Shown: positions 27,530 to 35,939 of the stretch, in pieces
Numbering within the stretch: position 1 is the stretch's first letter
Layout: every line of letters begins with the position of its first letter
From: Geothrix fermentans DSM 14018
Lineage (GTDB): Bacteria > Acidobacteriota > Holophagae > Holophagales > Holophagaceae
DNA: 64,000 bases
Assembly: GCF_000428885.1 (NCBI RefSeq)
Contig: NZ_KE386810.1
Coordinates: forward strand, 148,444-212,443
Reading direction: 5' to 3'
The notes under the pieces: generated by a model
The model's input: only the letters and a program-made list of their open reading frames with translations
Told to the model about the DNA's origin: nothing
The model's database searches: none
Made by a program: the position numbers and the translations under genes

Positions 27530-28861
27530 ATGGTGGCGGTGACGGGGAATGGCACGGTGGAGGCGAGTCTCGCCGCCTTCGACGCCTGGCGGGAAGCTTC
27601 CCGGATGCGACGCCGAGGCCTCATCGAGGCATGGCTCTGGCAGCTGGGCGCGGCGCGGGAGGATCTGGCCCGGCTGCTCACCCAAGAGACGGGCAAGCCC
27701 ATCACCCTGGCCCGGGGCGAGGTGGGGCGCGCGGAGGCCACCCTGCGGGCCACCGCCGAGGCCCTGGGCACCTTCGGCGAGGAGGCGGTGCCCTACGACC
27801 TGATGGCCGGGGCCGAGGGGTGCCGCGCGGTGCTGCGGCGCTTTCCCGTGGGGCCGGTGCTCGCCATCACCCCCTTCAACTTCCCCGTGAACCTGGCCGT
27901 CCACAAGCTCGGGCCGGCCCTGGCCGCCGGATGCAGCGTCATCTGGAAGCCCTGTCCCCAGGCGCCCGGGACCTCGGCGCGCCTCTGGGAGACCTTCGAG
28001 GCGGCCCGCCGGCAGGTGGAGGCTCCCGAAGGCCTGCTCCAGCTGGCCGATCCGGATCCCGCCGCCGCCGAGGCCCTGGCCCGGGATCTCCGCATCGCCG
28101 CCGTGAGCTTCACGGGCTCCGAAAGGGTGGGGCGCCACCTGGAGCAGGTGCTGGCGGGCAAGCGGCTGCTGCTGGAGCTGGGCGGCAACGGCGCCGTGGT
28201 GGTGGATGAGGGCGTGGATGCGGCGGCCGTGGCCCGGGCCGTGGCACCCGCCGCCGTGGCCGGGGCGGGGCAGAGCTGCTCCAAGGCCCAGCGGATCTAC
28301 GTCCACCAGGCCCTGTGGGACTCCTTTGCTGCCGCGTTCGTGGCCGCTGTGAAAGCGCTGCCCGTGGGCGATCCCATGGATCCGGCGACGGTGGTCGGGC
28401 CCCTCATCGATGAGGCCACCGCCCGCCGCATGGACGCAGGCCTGGACCGCGCAGTGGCCGCGGGGGCGGAGGTGCTCCTGCGCGGGTCCCGGCAGGGCGC
28501 CCTGCTGCCGCCGGCCATTCTCGCGGGCCTGCCCGAGGACGATCCCTTCCAGTGCGAGGAGGCCTTCTCCCCCATCACGGTGCTGACGCCCGTGGCCAGC
28601 TTCGAGGAGGGCCTGGACCGCGCCGCCACCACCCGCTATGGCCTGCGGGCCAGCGCCTATAGCCGGGACCAGCGGCACCTCCGCCTGGCGGAGACGAAGC
28701 TCCGGGCCGGAGGGGTGCTGCTCAACCTGCCGCCCACCTTCCGCCTGGATGCCGCCCCCTTCGGCGGCGTGCGGGCCAGCGGCAACGGCTTCGAAGGTCC
28801 CCGCTGGGCGATGGAGGGCTTCACCGAAGGCCGCCTCATCGTCGAAGGCCCGGCCCTGTAA
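27530..28861 (+). CDS. aldehyde dehydrogenase family protein
   Basis: The 443-residue enzyme oxidises an aldehyde with NAD(P)+. It shows PVLAITPFNFPVNLAVHK, FTGSERVGRH, LLELGGNGAVVVDEG with the general-base Glu, and GAGQSCSKAQR with the catalytic Cys. EEAFSPITVL and PFGGVRASGNGFEG complete the family set. It is somewhat shorter than the usual 470-500 because the N terminus is trimmed. GGGAGGG precedes ATG 27530. Sequence style is closest to succinate-semialdehyde/lactaldehyde-type broad enzymes, and the substrate is not assigned. It starts a plus-strand run leading to pta. Confidence 0.93.
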   Translation: MVAVTGNGTVEASLAAFDAWREASRMRRRGLIEAWLWQLGAAREDLARLLTQETGKPITLARGEVGRAEATLRATAEALGTFGEEAVPYDLMAGAEGCRAVLRRFPVGPVLAITPFNFPVNLAVHKLGPALAAGCSVIWKPCPQAPGTSARLWETFEAARRQVEAPEGLLQLADPDPAAAEALARDLRIAAVSFTGSERVGRHLEQVLAGKRLLLELGGNGAVVVDEGVDAAAVARAVAPAAVAGAGQSCSKAQRIYVHQALWDSFAAAFVAAVKALPVGDPMDPATVVGPLIDEATARRMDAGLDRAVAAGAEVLLRGSRQGALLPPAILAGLPEDDPFQCEEAFSPITVLTPVASFEEGLDRAATTRYGLRASAYSRDQRHLRLAETKLRAGGVLLNLPPTFRLDAAPFGGVRASGNGFEGPRWAMEGFTEGRLIVEGPAL

Positions 28862-28882
28862 GATTCCCCCGGAGCCGAACCC

Positions 28883-29239
28883 ATGTCCCTGTCCATGCCC
28901 TTCCGTCCCGGTGACCTCGTGGTGGTGGTGCTGCACTCGCCCCGGGAGCGGGTGTGGGGGCGCATCCTCGGCCTCGAGGCTTCCGGCGTGGCCATCCGCG
29001 GCCTGGACCTCGCCCCCTGGAACGAGGTGCTGGGTCTGGTGCGCTCGGGCCAGGCCGACCAGGTGGCCCTCGGGACCCGCTTCCTCCCCATGCACCGTGT
29101 CGAGACCCTCTACCTCGACGAACCCAGCTCCGGCGCCCCCAGCCTTGCGGATACGTTCTGCGAGCGCACGGGCCAGGACCCTCACGCCTTCCTGGCGGAT
29201 CCCCCCTCACCCCCGTCCCGACACCGGAGGAACCCATGA
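28883..29239 (+). CDS. conserved hypothetical protein coupled to pta
   Basis: A 118-residue soluble protein with a beta-rich N-terminal part: [20 protein letters not shown] then [28 protein letters not shown] and a C-terminal Pro-rich tail. The GDLV...VWGRILGL pattern suggests a small barrel, perhaps SH3- or Hfq-like; this is inference. It has a GGAG before ATG 28883, and its stop overlaps the pta start (ATGA), implying stoichiometric expression with Pta. I recall similar proteins only from Acidobacteriota but cannot check this. Confidence 0.75.
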   Translation: MSLSMPFRPGDLVVVVLHSPRERVWGRILGLEASGVAIRGLDLAPWNEVLGLVRSGQADQVALGTRFLPMHRVETLYLDEPSSGAPSLADTFCERTGQDPHAFLADPPSPPSRHRRNP

Positions 29240-30240
29240 GCCACGCCAACCACGCCCGCTGGATGGCCCGATTCCGCGAGCGCGCGAAGGTCCTGAAGCG
29301 CCACATCGTCCTGCCCGAGGGCCGGGACGACCGGACGCTCCAGGCGGCCCAGTTGCTCCTGGACCAGAACCTCTGCCGCCTCACGGTGCTGGGCGACCCC
29401 GCCGACATGGCGAAGCGGGGCAAGGCCCTGGGCCTGTCCCTGGCAGGGGCCAAGCTGGTGGATCCCGCGGCCAGCCCCCTCTTCGCGGATCTGGCCGGCG
29501 CCTACTTCGAGCGGCGCAAGGCCAAGGGCATCACCGAGGCCCAGGCCCTGGAGGCCATGCACAACCCCCTCTGGTTCGGCGCCATGATGGTGCAGGCGGG
29601 GGCCTGCAACGGCATGGTGGCCGGGGCGCTGAACACCACCGCCGAGACCGTGCGGGCCTGCCTCCAGGCCATCGGCGCCGCGCCGGGCATCAAGACCGTC
29701 TCCAGCTTCTTCATGATGATCCACCCCGATACGGCCTTCGGGGAGCAGGGCGCCATGATCTTCGCGGACTGCGGCGTGGTGCCGGATCCCACGCCCGAGC
29801 AGCTGGCGGACATCGCTTTGGCCTCGGCAGAGAACGCCCGCCGGGTCATGGACGTGGAACCGCGCGTGGCCCTGCTCAGCTTCTCCACCCGCGGCTCCGC
29901 CGAGCACGCGAAGGTGGACAAGGTGCGCGCCGCGCTGGCCCTCATCAAGGAGCGGGCCCCGAACCTGGCCGTGGACGGCGAGCTCCAGGCCGATGCGGCC
30001 CTGCTGGCCTCCGTGGGCCAGCGGAAGGCGCCGGGCTCCCCCGTGGCGGGCCGGGCCAACGTGCTGGTCTTCCCGGACCTGGATGCCGGCAACATCGCCT
30101 ACAAGCTCACGGAGCGCCTCGGCGGCGCCGTGGCCCTGGGCCCGCTGCTCCAGGGCCTGGCCCGGCCCGCCAACGACCTGAGCCGCGGCTGCAGCGCCCA
30201 GGACATCGCGGATGTGGCGGTGTTGACGGCCCTCCAGTGA
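29236..30240 (+). CDS. pta: phosphate acetyltransferase
   Basis: Pta interconverts acetyl-CoA and acetyl phosphate. The 334-residue enzyme is the short single-domain form, with [68 protein letters not shown], the DGELQADAA motif and [19 protein letters not shown] lies just before ATG 29236. No acetate kinase gene is adjacent. Its start overlaps the 118-residue protein and its stop overlaps purN, so it sits within a tightly coupled chain. Confidence 0.96.
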   Translation: MSHANHARWMARFRERAKVLKRHIVLPEGRDDRTLQAAQLLLDQNLCRLTVLGDPADMAKRGKALGLSLAGAKLVDPAASPLFADLAGAYFERRKAKGITEAQALEAMHNPLWFGAMMVQAGACNGMVAGALNTTAETVRACLQAIGAAPGIKTVSSFFMMIHPDTAFGEQGAMIFADCGVVPDPTPEQLADIALASAENARRVMDVEPRVALLSFSTRGSAEHAKVDKVRAALALIKERAPNLAVDGELQADAALLASVGQRKAPGSPVAGRANVLVFPDLDAGNIAYKLTERLGGAVALGPLLQGLARPANDLSRGCSAQDIADVAVLTALQ

Positions 30241-30818
30241 AGCGGCTCGCCTTCTTCATCTCCGGCACCGGCGGCAATGCCCTGAACCTGCTGCGGGCCT
30301 GCCGCGAGGGGCGCGTGCCGGGCCTCCCGGTGCTGGGGCTCGCCTCCAGCGCCAAGGCCGGGGGCATCCAGCGCCTGGGCGACGAAGGCCTGCCCATGGC
30401 CGTGATGGTCCGCAGGGACTTCGAGTCCGACGAGGCCTTTTCCGAGGCCTGCTACCAGGCGGCGGAGGAGGCGGGTGCGGAGGTGATCTGCCTCTGCGGC
30501 TGGCTGAAGAAGCTGGCTGTCCCGCGCCGCTGGGAAGGCCGCATCCTCAACATCCACCCTGGCCTGCTGCCGCGGTTCGGCGGCCCGGGCATGTACGGCA
30601 TGCACGTCCACCGGGCCGTGCTGGAGGCCGGCGAGGCCGAGTCCGGCGCCACGGTCCACCTGGTGGACGCGGAGTACGACCATGGGCGGATCCTCGACCA
30701 GCTGCGAGTGCCGGTCCGCCCGGGCGACACCCCCGAGGACCTGCAGAAACGGGTCTACGCGGCGGAGATGGAACTGTACCCGAGGGCCCTGGCGGCATAC
30801 CTTACACTGCTGGCATGA
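30237..30818 (+). CDS. purN: phosphoribosylglycinamide formyltransferase
   Basis: PurN transfers a formyl group from 10-formyl-tetrahydrofolate to GAR in purine synthesis. The 193-residue protein has the N-terminal [13 protein letters not shown] phosphate loop and the catalytic [19 protein letters not shown] stretch with Asn and His, followed by [15 protein letters not shown] with the catalytic Asp. Start is GTG 30237 overlapping the pta stop (GTGA); no ATG fits. It is slightly divergent in the folate region ([10 protein letters not shown] instead of KGLHAH). Confidence 0.93.
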   Translation: MKRLAFFISGTGGNALNLLRACREGRVPGLPVLGLASSAKAGGIQRLGDEGLPMAVMVRRDFESDEAFSEACYQAAEEAGAEVICLCGWLKKLAVPRRWEGRILNIHPGLLPRFGGPGMYGMHVHRAVLEAGEAESGATVHLVDAEYDHGRILDQLRVPVRPGDTPEDLQKRVYAAEMELYPRALAAYLTLLA

Positions 30819-32209
30819 TCCCCCTCCTCACCGCCGACGAGATGCGGGCCGCGGAGCGCCAGGCCATCGAGGGCTGGGGCGTTCCTTCCCTGGTGCTGCA
30901 GGAGCACGCGGCCCTCGGGGCCCTGGCGCTGCTTCCCGTCGGGCAGCCGATCCACGTGCTGGCCGGGCCCGGCAACAACGGCGGAGACGCGTTGGCCCTG
31001 GCCCGGCTCGCCCGCCTGGAAGGCCGGGAGGTATCGGTGTGGTCGCCCTCGGCCCAGCCCGGATGGCGCGACGACGCCGCCCACCAGGCCCGCCTCTGGA
31101 AGGGGCTGGGCGGGGAGATCCGAACCTCCTCGGCCCCGATGGAGGCCATGGCTGTCTGGCGCGGGTGGGTGGTGGACGGGCTCTTCGGCCTGGGCACCAC
31201 GCGGCCCCTGGAGGGTCCCGCCCTGGCCTGGGTGCGGGCCCTGAACGCCTCGGGCCTGCCGGTGCTGGCCCTGGACCTGCCCTCGGGCCTGGATCCCAGC
31301 TCGGCGGAGATCCCCGGCGAGGCCGTGCGCGCGGCCCGCACCGCCTGCTTCGGGTTCCGGAAGGTCTGCCACGGCCTGATGCCCGCCCGGGAGGCCTGCG
31401 GCGAGATCACGGTGGTGCCCATCCCGCTGGACCGGGTTCCATCGGCGGCCATCCAGCTCCTGGAGCGCCCGGTGCTTCCCGCCCGGGCCTGGGACGCCCA
31501 CAAGGGCAGCTTCGGCCACGTGGCCATCCGTGCGGGCAGCCCGGGCATGAGCGGCGCCGCCGTGCTGTCGGCCCTCGGCGCCCTGCGGGTGGGCGCGGGC
31601 CTGGTGACTGTGCTCACGGATCCCGAAGTGCGGGCGGAGGTGGCGGCCCAGGTGCCCGAGGCCATGGTGAGGTCCTGGCAGGGGGCGGTGACCGTGGAGG
31701 CCGATGTGCTGCTGGCGGGCCCCGGCGGCATCGCCCAGGTGCCGGATTGGGACGGCCCCCTGGTGCTGGACGCCTCGGCCTTGCAGGAGGGGGAGGGGCG
31801 GCGTTGGATGGAGCGGCCAGGCACGGCCATCACCCCCCATCCCGGCGAGTTCGCGCGGCTGTTCCGGCTGCCCCGCCCGATGCTGATGGACGAGCGTCTG
31901 GCCCAGGCCCGGCAGGTGGCCATGGGCAAGCCGGGAGTCCTGCTCCTCAAGGGGGCCCAGAGCGTGCTGGCCGGCGGCGCCCGCGAAGACCTGTGGATCA
32001 ATCCCACGGGCCACCCCGGCCTCGCCACCGGCGGCAGCGGCGATCTGCTGGCGGGCATGGTGGCCGGCTTCCGCGCCCAGGGCCTGCCCATGCGCGAGGC
32101 CGTGGCCGCCGCGGCCTGGTTCCACGGGGCCGCCGCCGATCTTCTGCCCGGGCCGGGCCTGCTGCCGCGGGACCTGGCGGACCAGCTCCCGGGGCTGCTG
32201 CGTGGCTGA
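30815..32209 (+). CDS. nnr: bifunctional NAD(P)HX epimerase/dehydratase
   Basis: The 464-residue protein repairs hydrated NAD(P)H. The N-terminal YjeF_N epimerase domain (residues 1-210) carries AGPGNNGGDALALAR and DLPSGLDPS. The C-terminal ribokinase-like dehydratase domain has HKGSFGHVAIRAGSPGMSGAA, TPHPGEFARLF and the ADP site GHPGLATGGSGDLLAGM. Family length is about 490. Its ATG overlaps the purN stop (ATGA), and its stop overlaps the tsaE start by eight bases. The nnr-tsaE order is common in bacteria. Confidence 0.95.
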   Translation: MIPLLTADEMRAAERQAIEGWGVPSLVLQEHAALGALALLPVGQPIHVLAGPGNNGGDALALARLARLEGREVSVWSPSAQPGWRDDAAHQARLWKGLGGEIRTSSAPMEAMAVWRGWVVDGLFGLGTTRPLEGPALAWVRALNASGLPVLALDLPSGLDPSSAEIPGEAVRAARTACFGFRKVCHGLMPAREACGEITVVPIPLDRVPSAAIQLLERPVLPARAWDAHKGSFGHVAIRAGSPGMSGAAVLSALGALRVGAGLVTVLTDPEVRAEVAAQVPEAMVRSWQGAVTVEADVLLAGPGGIAQVPDWDGPLVLDASALQEGEGRRWMERPGTAITPHPGEFARLFRLPRPMLMDERLAQARQVAMGKPGVLLLKGAQSVLAGGAREDLWINPTGHPGLATGGSGDLLAGMVAGFRAQGLPMREAVAAAAWFHGAAADLLPGPGLLPRDLADQLPGLLRG

Positions 32210-32636
32210 ACGCTACCTCGCCGATGACACTGCCACCGAGGCTCTGGGCGAGGCCCTGGCCCGGATCACGCCCCCCGGCGGCACCTGGCTGCTCCACGGG
32301 GAGCTGGGGGCGGGCAAGACCACCTGGACCCGGGGCTTCCTGCGGGGGTTGGGCGGCGACCCGGACGAGGTGGCCTCGCCCACCTACGCCGTCCTCCACC
32401 GCTACGCCCTGCCGGCCGGCCGCCTCTTCCACCTGGACCTCTACCGGCCCGGCCCCGAGGGTGCCTGGGCCCTGGGCCTGGAGGAGGCCATCGGGCCGGA
32501 GGACCGGCTGGTGGTGGAGTGGGCGGGGCAGGACGGGCCCTGGCCCTCTGACTGGGTGGCGGAGCTGTCGCTGACCTCGGAGGGCGAGGGGCGGCATGCC
32601 GAATGGACACTGCCTGGCGAACCCTCCGGGCGATGA
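32202..32636 (+). CDS. tsaE: tRNA t6A biosynthesis ATPase TsaE
   Basis: TsaE is the ATPase partner of TsaB/TsaD for the essential t6A37 modification. The 144-residue protein has Walker A HGELGAGKTTWTRGFL (about residues 32-47), ASPTYAVLHRY as switch region, HLDLYR and VVEWAGQ. Start is GTG 32202 within the end of nnr. TsaB and TsaD are not in the window. Length matches the family (about 150). Confidence 0.95.
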   Translation: MAERYLADDTATEALGEALARITPPGGTWLLHGELGAGKTTWTRGFLRGLGGDPDEVASPTYAVLHRYALPAGRLFHLDLYRPGPEGAWALGLEEAIGPEDRLVVEWAGQDGPWPSDWVAELSLTSEGEGRHAEWTLPGEPSGR

Positions 32637-32642
32637 TGGGGC

Positions 32643-33941
32643 ATGAGCCTCCCCCTGATCGCCTCTCTCTTCGCTGGTACCGCCGTCATCCTGGCGGTCT
32701 GGGCGGCCCTGCGGCGGCCTCCGGTGGACCCCGCCCCCTTCGAGGACCTGCGGCGCCATGCGGAGGAGCTGGCTTCGAGGAACCGCGCCGAGTCCCACCA
32801 GGCGCTCGCCGCCCAGATCCGGCCCCTGGCGGCGGAGCTCGGCGAGCTGCGTGCGGCCCAGGCCGAGCGGCTGGCGGAGGGCTTCCGGCAGCTCAGCGCC
32901 GCGGTGCAGGAGGCCCTTCGCGCCTCCCGGTCCGAGCAGGGGGCCCAGCTGGGCCTGGTCCAGCAGCAGGTCCAGCAGCGGCTCGACGCCATCCAGGCTT
33001 CCAACGAGGCGAAGCTGGAGCAGATGCGCCGCACCGTGGACGAGAAGCTGCATGAGGCCCTGGAGAAGCGCCTGGGCGAGAGCTTCAACCAGGTGGCCCA
33101 GCGGCTGGAGCAGGTGCAGCGGGGGCTGGGGGAGATGCAGGGGCTGGCCCAGGACGTGGGCGGCCTGAAGCGGGCCCTGACCAACGTGAAGGTCCGGGGC
33201 GTCCTGGGCGAAGCCCAGCTGGGGGCCCTGCTGGAGCAGTTCCTGGCGCCGGGGCAGTACCAGGCCAATGTGCGCGTGCGGCCCCGCTCCCCGGAGGTGG
33301 TGGAGTTCGCGGTGAAGCTGCCCGGGCCCGAGGAGGGCGGCCATGTCTGGCTGCCCATCGACGCCAAGTTTCCCCTGGAGGACTACCAGCGGCTCAACGA
33401 AGCCTACGAAACCGGGGACCTGATTGCCGTGGAGGCCGCGGGCAGAGCCCTGGAGAACCGGCTGCTCTCCCAGGCCCGCGACATCCGCGACAAGTACATC
33501 GCACCGCCCCTGAGCACGGACTTCGGCCTGCTTTTCCTGCCCTTCGAGGGGCTGTACGCCGAGGCCCTGCGGCGTCCGGGCCTGCTGGAGCGGCTCCAGC
33601 GCGAGTGCCGGGTCACGATCGTGGGCCCCACCACCCTCACGGCCTTCCTCAACAGCCTCCAGGTGGGCTTCAAGACCCTGGCCATCAGCCGCCAGACCAG
33701 CGAAGTCTGGAAGGTGCTGGGGCAGGTGAAGGCGGAGTTCGGCCGGTTCGGCACGGCTCTGGCCGCGGTCCAGAAGAAGTTGGAGGAGGCCAGCGGCAAG
33801 CTGGGCGACGTGGCCGCCCGGCGGGAGCAGATGGAAAAGAAACTGGCGGGGGTGGAGTCGGCGCCAGAAGCCGATGCGGTGGGCCTGGCCGCAGAATCGC
33901 CGGATCAATCTATGCCTGGTTTATCCAATCTCGAGGAATAA
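32643..33941 (+). CDS. rmuC: DNA recombination protein RmuC
   Basis: The 432-residue protein has an N-terminal membrane anchor (residues 4-23), a long Gln/Ala/Glu-rich coiled coil (about 30-170) and the RmuC nuclease-like domain with VRGVLGEAQLGALLEQFL, PIDAKFPLEDYQRL and IRDKYIAPPLSTDFGLLFLP. RmuC limits inversions at short inverted repeats. It begins 6 bases after tsaE. The TTTATCC near the stop and the AT-rich spacer after it may mark the end of the long plus-strand transcript. Confidence 0.95.
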   Translation: MSLPLIASLFAGTAVILAVWAALRRPPVDPAPFEDLRRHAEELASRNRAESHQALAAQIRPLAAELGELRAAQAERLAEGFRQLSAAVQEALRASRSEQGAQLGLVQQQVQQRLDAIQASNEAKLEQMRRTVDEKLHEALEKRLGESFNQVAQRLEQVQRGLGEMQGLAQDVGGLKRALTNVKVRGVLGEAQLGALLEQFLAPGQYQANVRVRPRSPEVVEFAVKLPGPEEGGHVWLPIDAKFPLEDYQRLNEAYETGDLIAVEAAGRALENRLLSQARDIRDKYIAPPLSTDFGLLFLPFEGLYAEALRRPGLLERLQRECRVTIVGPTTLTAFLNSLQVGFKTLAISRQTSEVWKVLGQVKAEFGRFGTALAAVQKKLEEASGKLGDVAARREQMEKKLAGVESAPEADAVGLAAESPDQSMPGLSNLEE

Positions 33942-33995
33942 TTCACTTCACAAATCCCAGGATTGGCTTAGGATACGGCCCATTCCGGGGGTGTA

Positions 33996-34502
33996 ATGCT
34001 GAAGGGCCGGGAGCGTCACGGTGCGGGCGAGGTGATCGCCGTGGACAGGAACTATGTCCCGATGCAGGAAGTGAGCCGGCGGCGGGCCCTCTGCGCCGTC
34101 GTGGCGGGTCGGGCCCATGTCCTCAATCCGGCCACCTTCGAGCGGCACCGGAATCTGGATGGGAGTCTCGAACTCATCATTTTCCCGCACGCCCAGGCCT
34201 GCAGTGATTCCAAGCTCCTCATCGGCCGCCTGGAGCGGCGCGTGCTCCGCCGGGACCACTACCTCTGCCAGTACGAGGGGTGCCAGAGGAAGGCCACCAC
34301 CGTGGACCACGTCATCCCCCTGTGCCAGGGCGGATCCACCACCTGGCAGAACCTGGTGGGCTGCTGCCTGCTCTGCAACCAGACCAAGGGCGGCCGCACG
34401 CCCGACCAGGCCGGGATGGTCCTCAAACGCCAGCCCAAGGGCCCCCGGGCCCACCTCTTCGAGCGCTTCGAGGAACTGCTGAAGCGGGCCAGCGCCGCCT
34501 GA
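33996..34502 (+). CDS. HNH endonuclease family protein
   Basis: The 168-residue protein carries an HNH nuclease domain at residues 88-145: RRDHYLCQYEGC, TTVDHVIPLCQGGSTTWQNLV, CCLLCNQTKGGRTP. This has the paired cysteines for structural zinc and the His-Asn-His metal finger. Its N-terminal part (VDRNYVPMQEVSRRRAL, GRAHVLN) is typical of the widespread chromosomal HNH family of unknown role, not of restriction systems, and no methylase is nearby. Its TGA abuts the TCA of the convergent pabB, forming TGATCA. The ribosome binding site is weak (GGGGG). Confidence 0.9.
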   Translation: MLKGRERHGAGEVIAVDRNYVPMQEVSRRRALCAVVAGRAHVLNPATFERHRNLDGSLELIIFPHAQACSDSKLLIGRLERRVLRRDHYLCQYEGCQRKATTVDHVIPLCQGGSTTWQNLVGCCLLCNQTKGGRTPDQAGMVLKRQPKGPRAHLFERFEELLKRASAA

Positions 34503-35783
34503 TCAATCCGCCAGCGCCCGCGTCTTCAGGAACAGTTCCGCCCATTCCCGGGCCGGGTCGCTGCGCCGGGTGATGCCGCCGCCGGTCCAGTAGGTGAGGG
34601 TATCCCCCGCGATCTGGGCGGTGCGGATGGGCAGGGCCAGGTCCAGGTCGCCGCTGGGGGCGATCCAGCCCAGGGCCCCGCAGTAGAAGCCCCGGGGCGC
34701 GGCTTCGGTGCGGGCCAGGTGCCCGCAGACCGCATGCTTGGGGGCGCCGGTGACGCTGCCGCCGGGCAGCACCGAGCGCAGCAGGTCCGCCAGGCCCAGC
34801 CCCGGCCGGGCCTCGGCTTCCACGGTGCTGACCAGGTGCTGCACGGTGGGGTAGGGCTCCACGGCCATGGGGCGGGAGACCCGCACGCTGCCGGTCCGGG
34901 CCACACGGCCCAGGTCGTTGCGCACCAGGTCCAGGATCATGGTGTGCTCGGCCCGCTCCTTGGGATCCGCGGCCAGGGCCTCCGCGGCCAGCCGGTCCCG
35001 CTCCCCGTCGCCGGTGAGGGGGATGCTGCCCTTGATGGGCTGGGACCAGATCCGGTCTCCCCGCCGGGCCAGGAGCCGCTCCATGCTCAGGGAGAGGAGG
35101 TGGAGCTCGCCCAGGTCCAGCAAGGCGCCGAAGGGGGGACGGGCCCGGGCGAAGGCCCGGCAGGCCAGCTCCACGGGGTCACCCTTGAATGTGCAATCAA
35201 AGGGAACACAGAGGTTGGCCACATAGAACCCGCCCTCCAGGATGCGCTCCCGGATCTCCTCCACCGCGGCCCGATGCTGGGCCTCGGTCCAGCGGGGCCG
35301 GAGGGTCAGGGGGGCGTGCGCCCGGTCCGCTTCGGGGGAAAGGAGGGCCTCCCAGGTCGGATCGGGTGGCGCCTCCTCCCAGGACCACAGCTCGGCCTGC
35401 CCTACCTGGACGTGAAGGGCCCTCTGGAGGCCCCGCCAGTGCTGGCCGAGGGCGCCGGGGGGCAGGGCCTGGCGGGGGAGGGCGGCCTCGTCGCAGGCCA
35501 GCTCGAAGGTGGCGGCGCCGACCCAGGGGCCCGGGTGCTCCCGCTGGACCCCCTCCAGAGCCTCCCAGGGGGACCCGGGGCGGGGGAGGCCATCCCGGGT
35601 GGTGGTCCAGGCGGCCCCGGACCACCGGGAGGCCAGGACCGGCCCCCCCGGGAGGCCCAGGAGCGCCTCGCCCGTGGTCTCGGTGTGGAGCCAGGCCGCG
35701 CCCCGGTCCAGGAGGGCGCCGGCGCAGGCGGGCCAGGGCCCGGGAAGGGGGAGGGGCCGGCGGTGCCGGGGGGCGAGGTCCAT
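34503..35783 (-). CDS. pabB: aminodeoxychorismate synthase component I
   Basis: PabB turns chorismate plus ammonia into 4-amino-4-deoxychorismate for folate. The 426-residue chorismate-binding enzyme has QPIKGSIPLTGDG (PIKG catalytic Lys, PabB type), ERAEHTMILDLVRNDLGRV, PGGSVTGAPKHAV, FYCGALGWI and a C-terminal GGGITRRSDP. The N-terminal half is variable and Trp-rich. ATG 35783 is chosen over an upstream frame for fit with the family. No pabA glutaminase or pabC lyase is adjacent. FolP, which uses the product, is at 19662. Confidence 0.93.
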   Translation of the reverse strand: MDLAPRHRRPLPLPGPWPACAGALLDRGAAWLHTETTGEALLGLPGGPVLASRWSGAAWTTTRDGLPRPGSPWEALEGVQREHPGPWVGAATFELACDEAALPRQALPPGALGQHWRGLQRALHVQVGQAELWSWEEAPPDPTWEALLSPEADRAHAPLTLRPRWTEAQHRAAVEEIRERILEGGFYVANLCVPFDCTFKGDPVELACRAFARARPPFGALLDLGELHLLSLSMERLLARRGDRIWSQPIKGSIPLTGDGERDRLAAEALAADPKERAEHTMILDLVRNDLGRVARTGSVRVSRPMAVEPYPTVQHLVSTVEAEARPGLGLADLLRSVLPGGSVTGAPKHAVCGHLARTEAAPRGFYCGALGWIAPSGDLDLALPIRTAQIAGDTLTYWTGGGITRRSDPAREWAELFLKTRALAD

Positions 35784-35939
35784 GGGGACATCATCCCATC
35801 GGATGCTGGAACCTACTCCATTGGCTAGTGTTGAAAAAGTTGCAACTAATAAATTGCCAGGCTGTGACAAATAGCGACGAAAAACAGGCTTTTCTTTTTT
35901 TCCATCAGGACCTAGGCTCTTGGGCCAGGAGGAACCTCC
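35784..35939. promoter_or_regulatory. AT-rich divergent promoter region of pabB and pepA
   Basis: This 156-base spacer contains one of the most AT-rich stretches in the window (about 35818-35910), including TTGAAA near 35832, TAATAA near 35848 and a T-rich run after 35890. No single well-spaced -35/-10 pair can be assigned. An AGGAGG at the end serves as the pepA ribosome binding site. Confidence 0.4.

Noticed and set aside
33996-34502. HNH nuclease as part of a restriction or mobile system
   Set aside because: It has the common chromosomal HNH layout, with no methylase, integrase or phage gene nearby.
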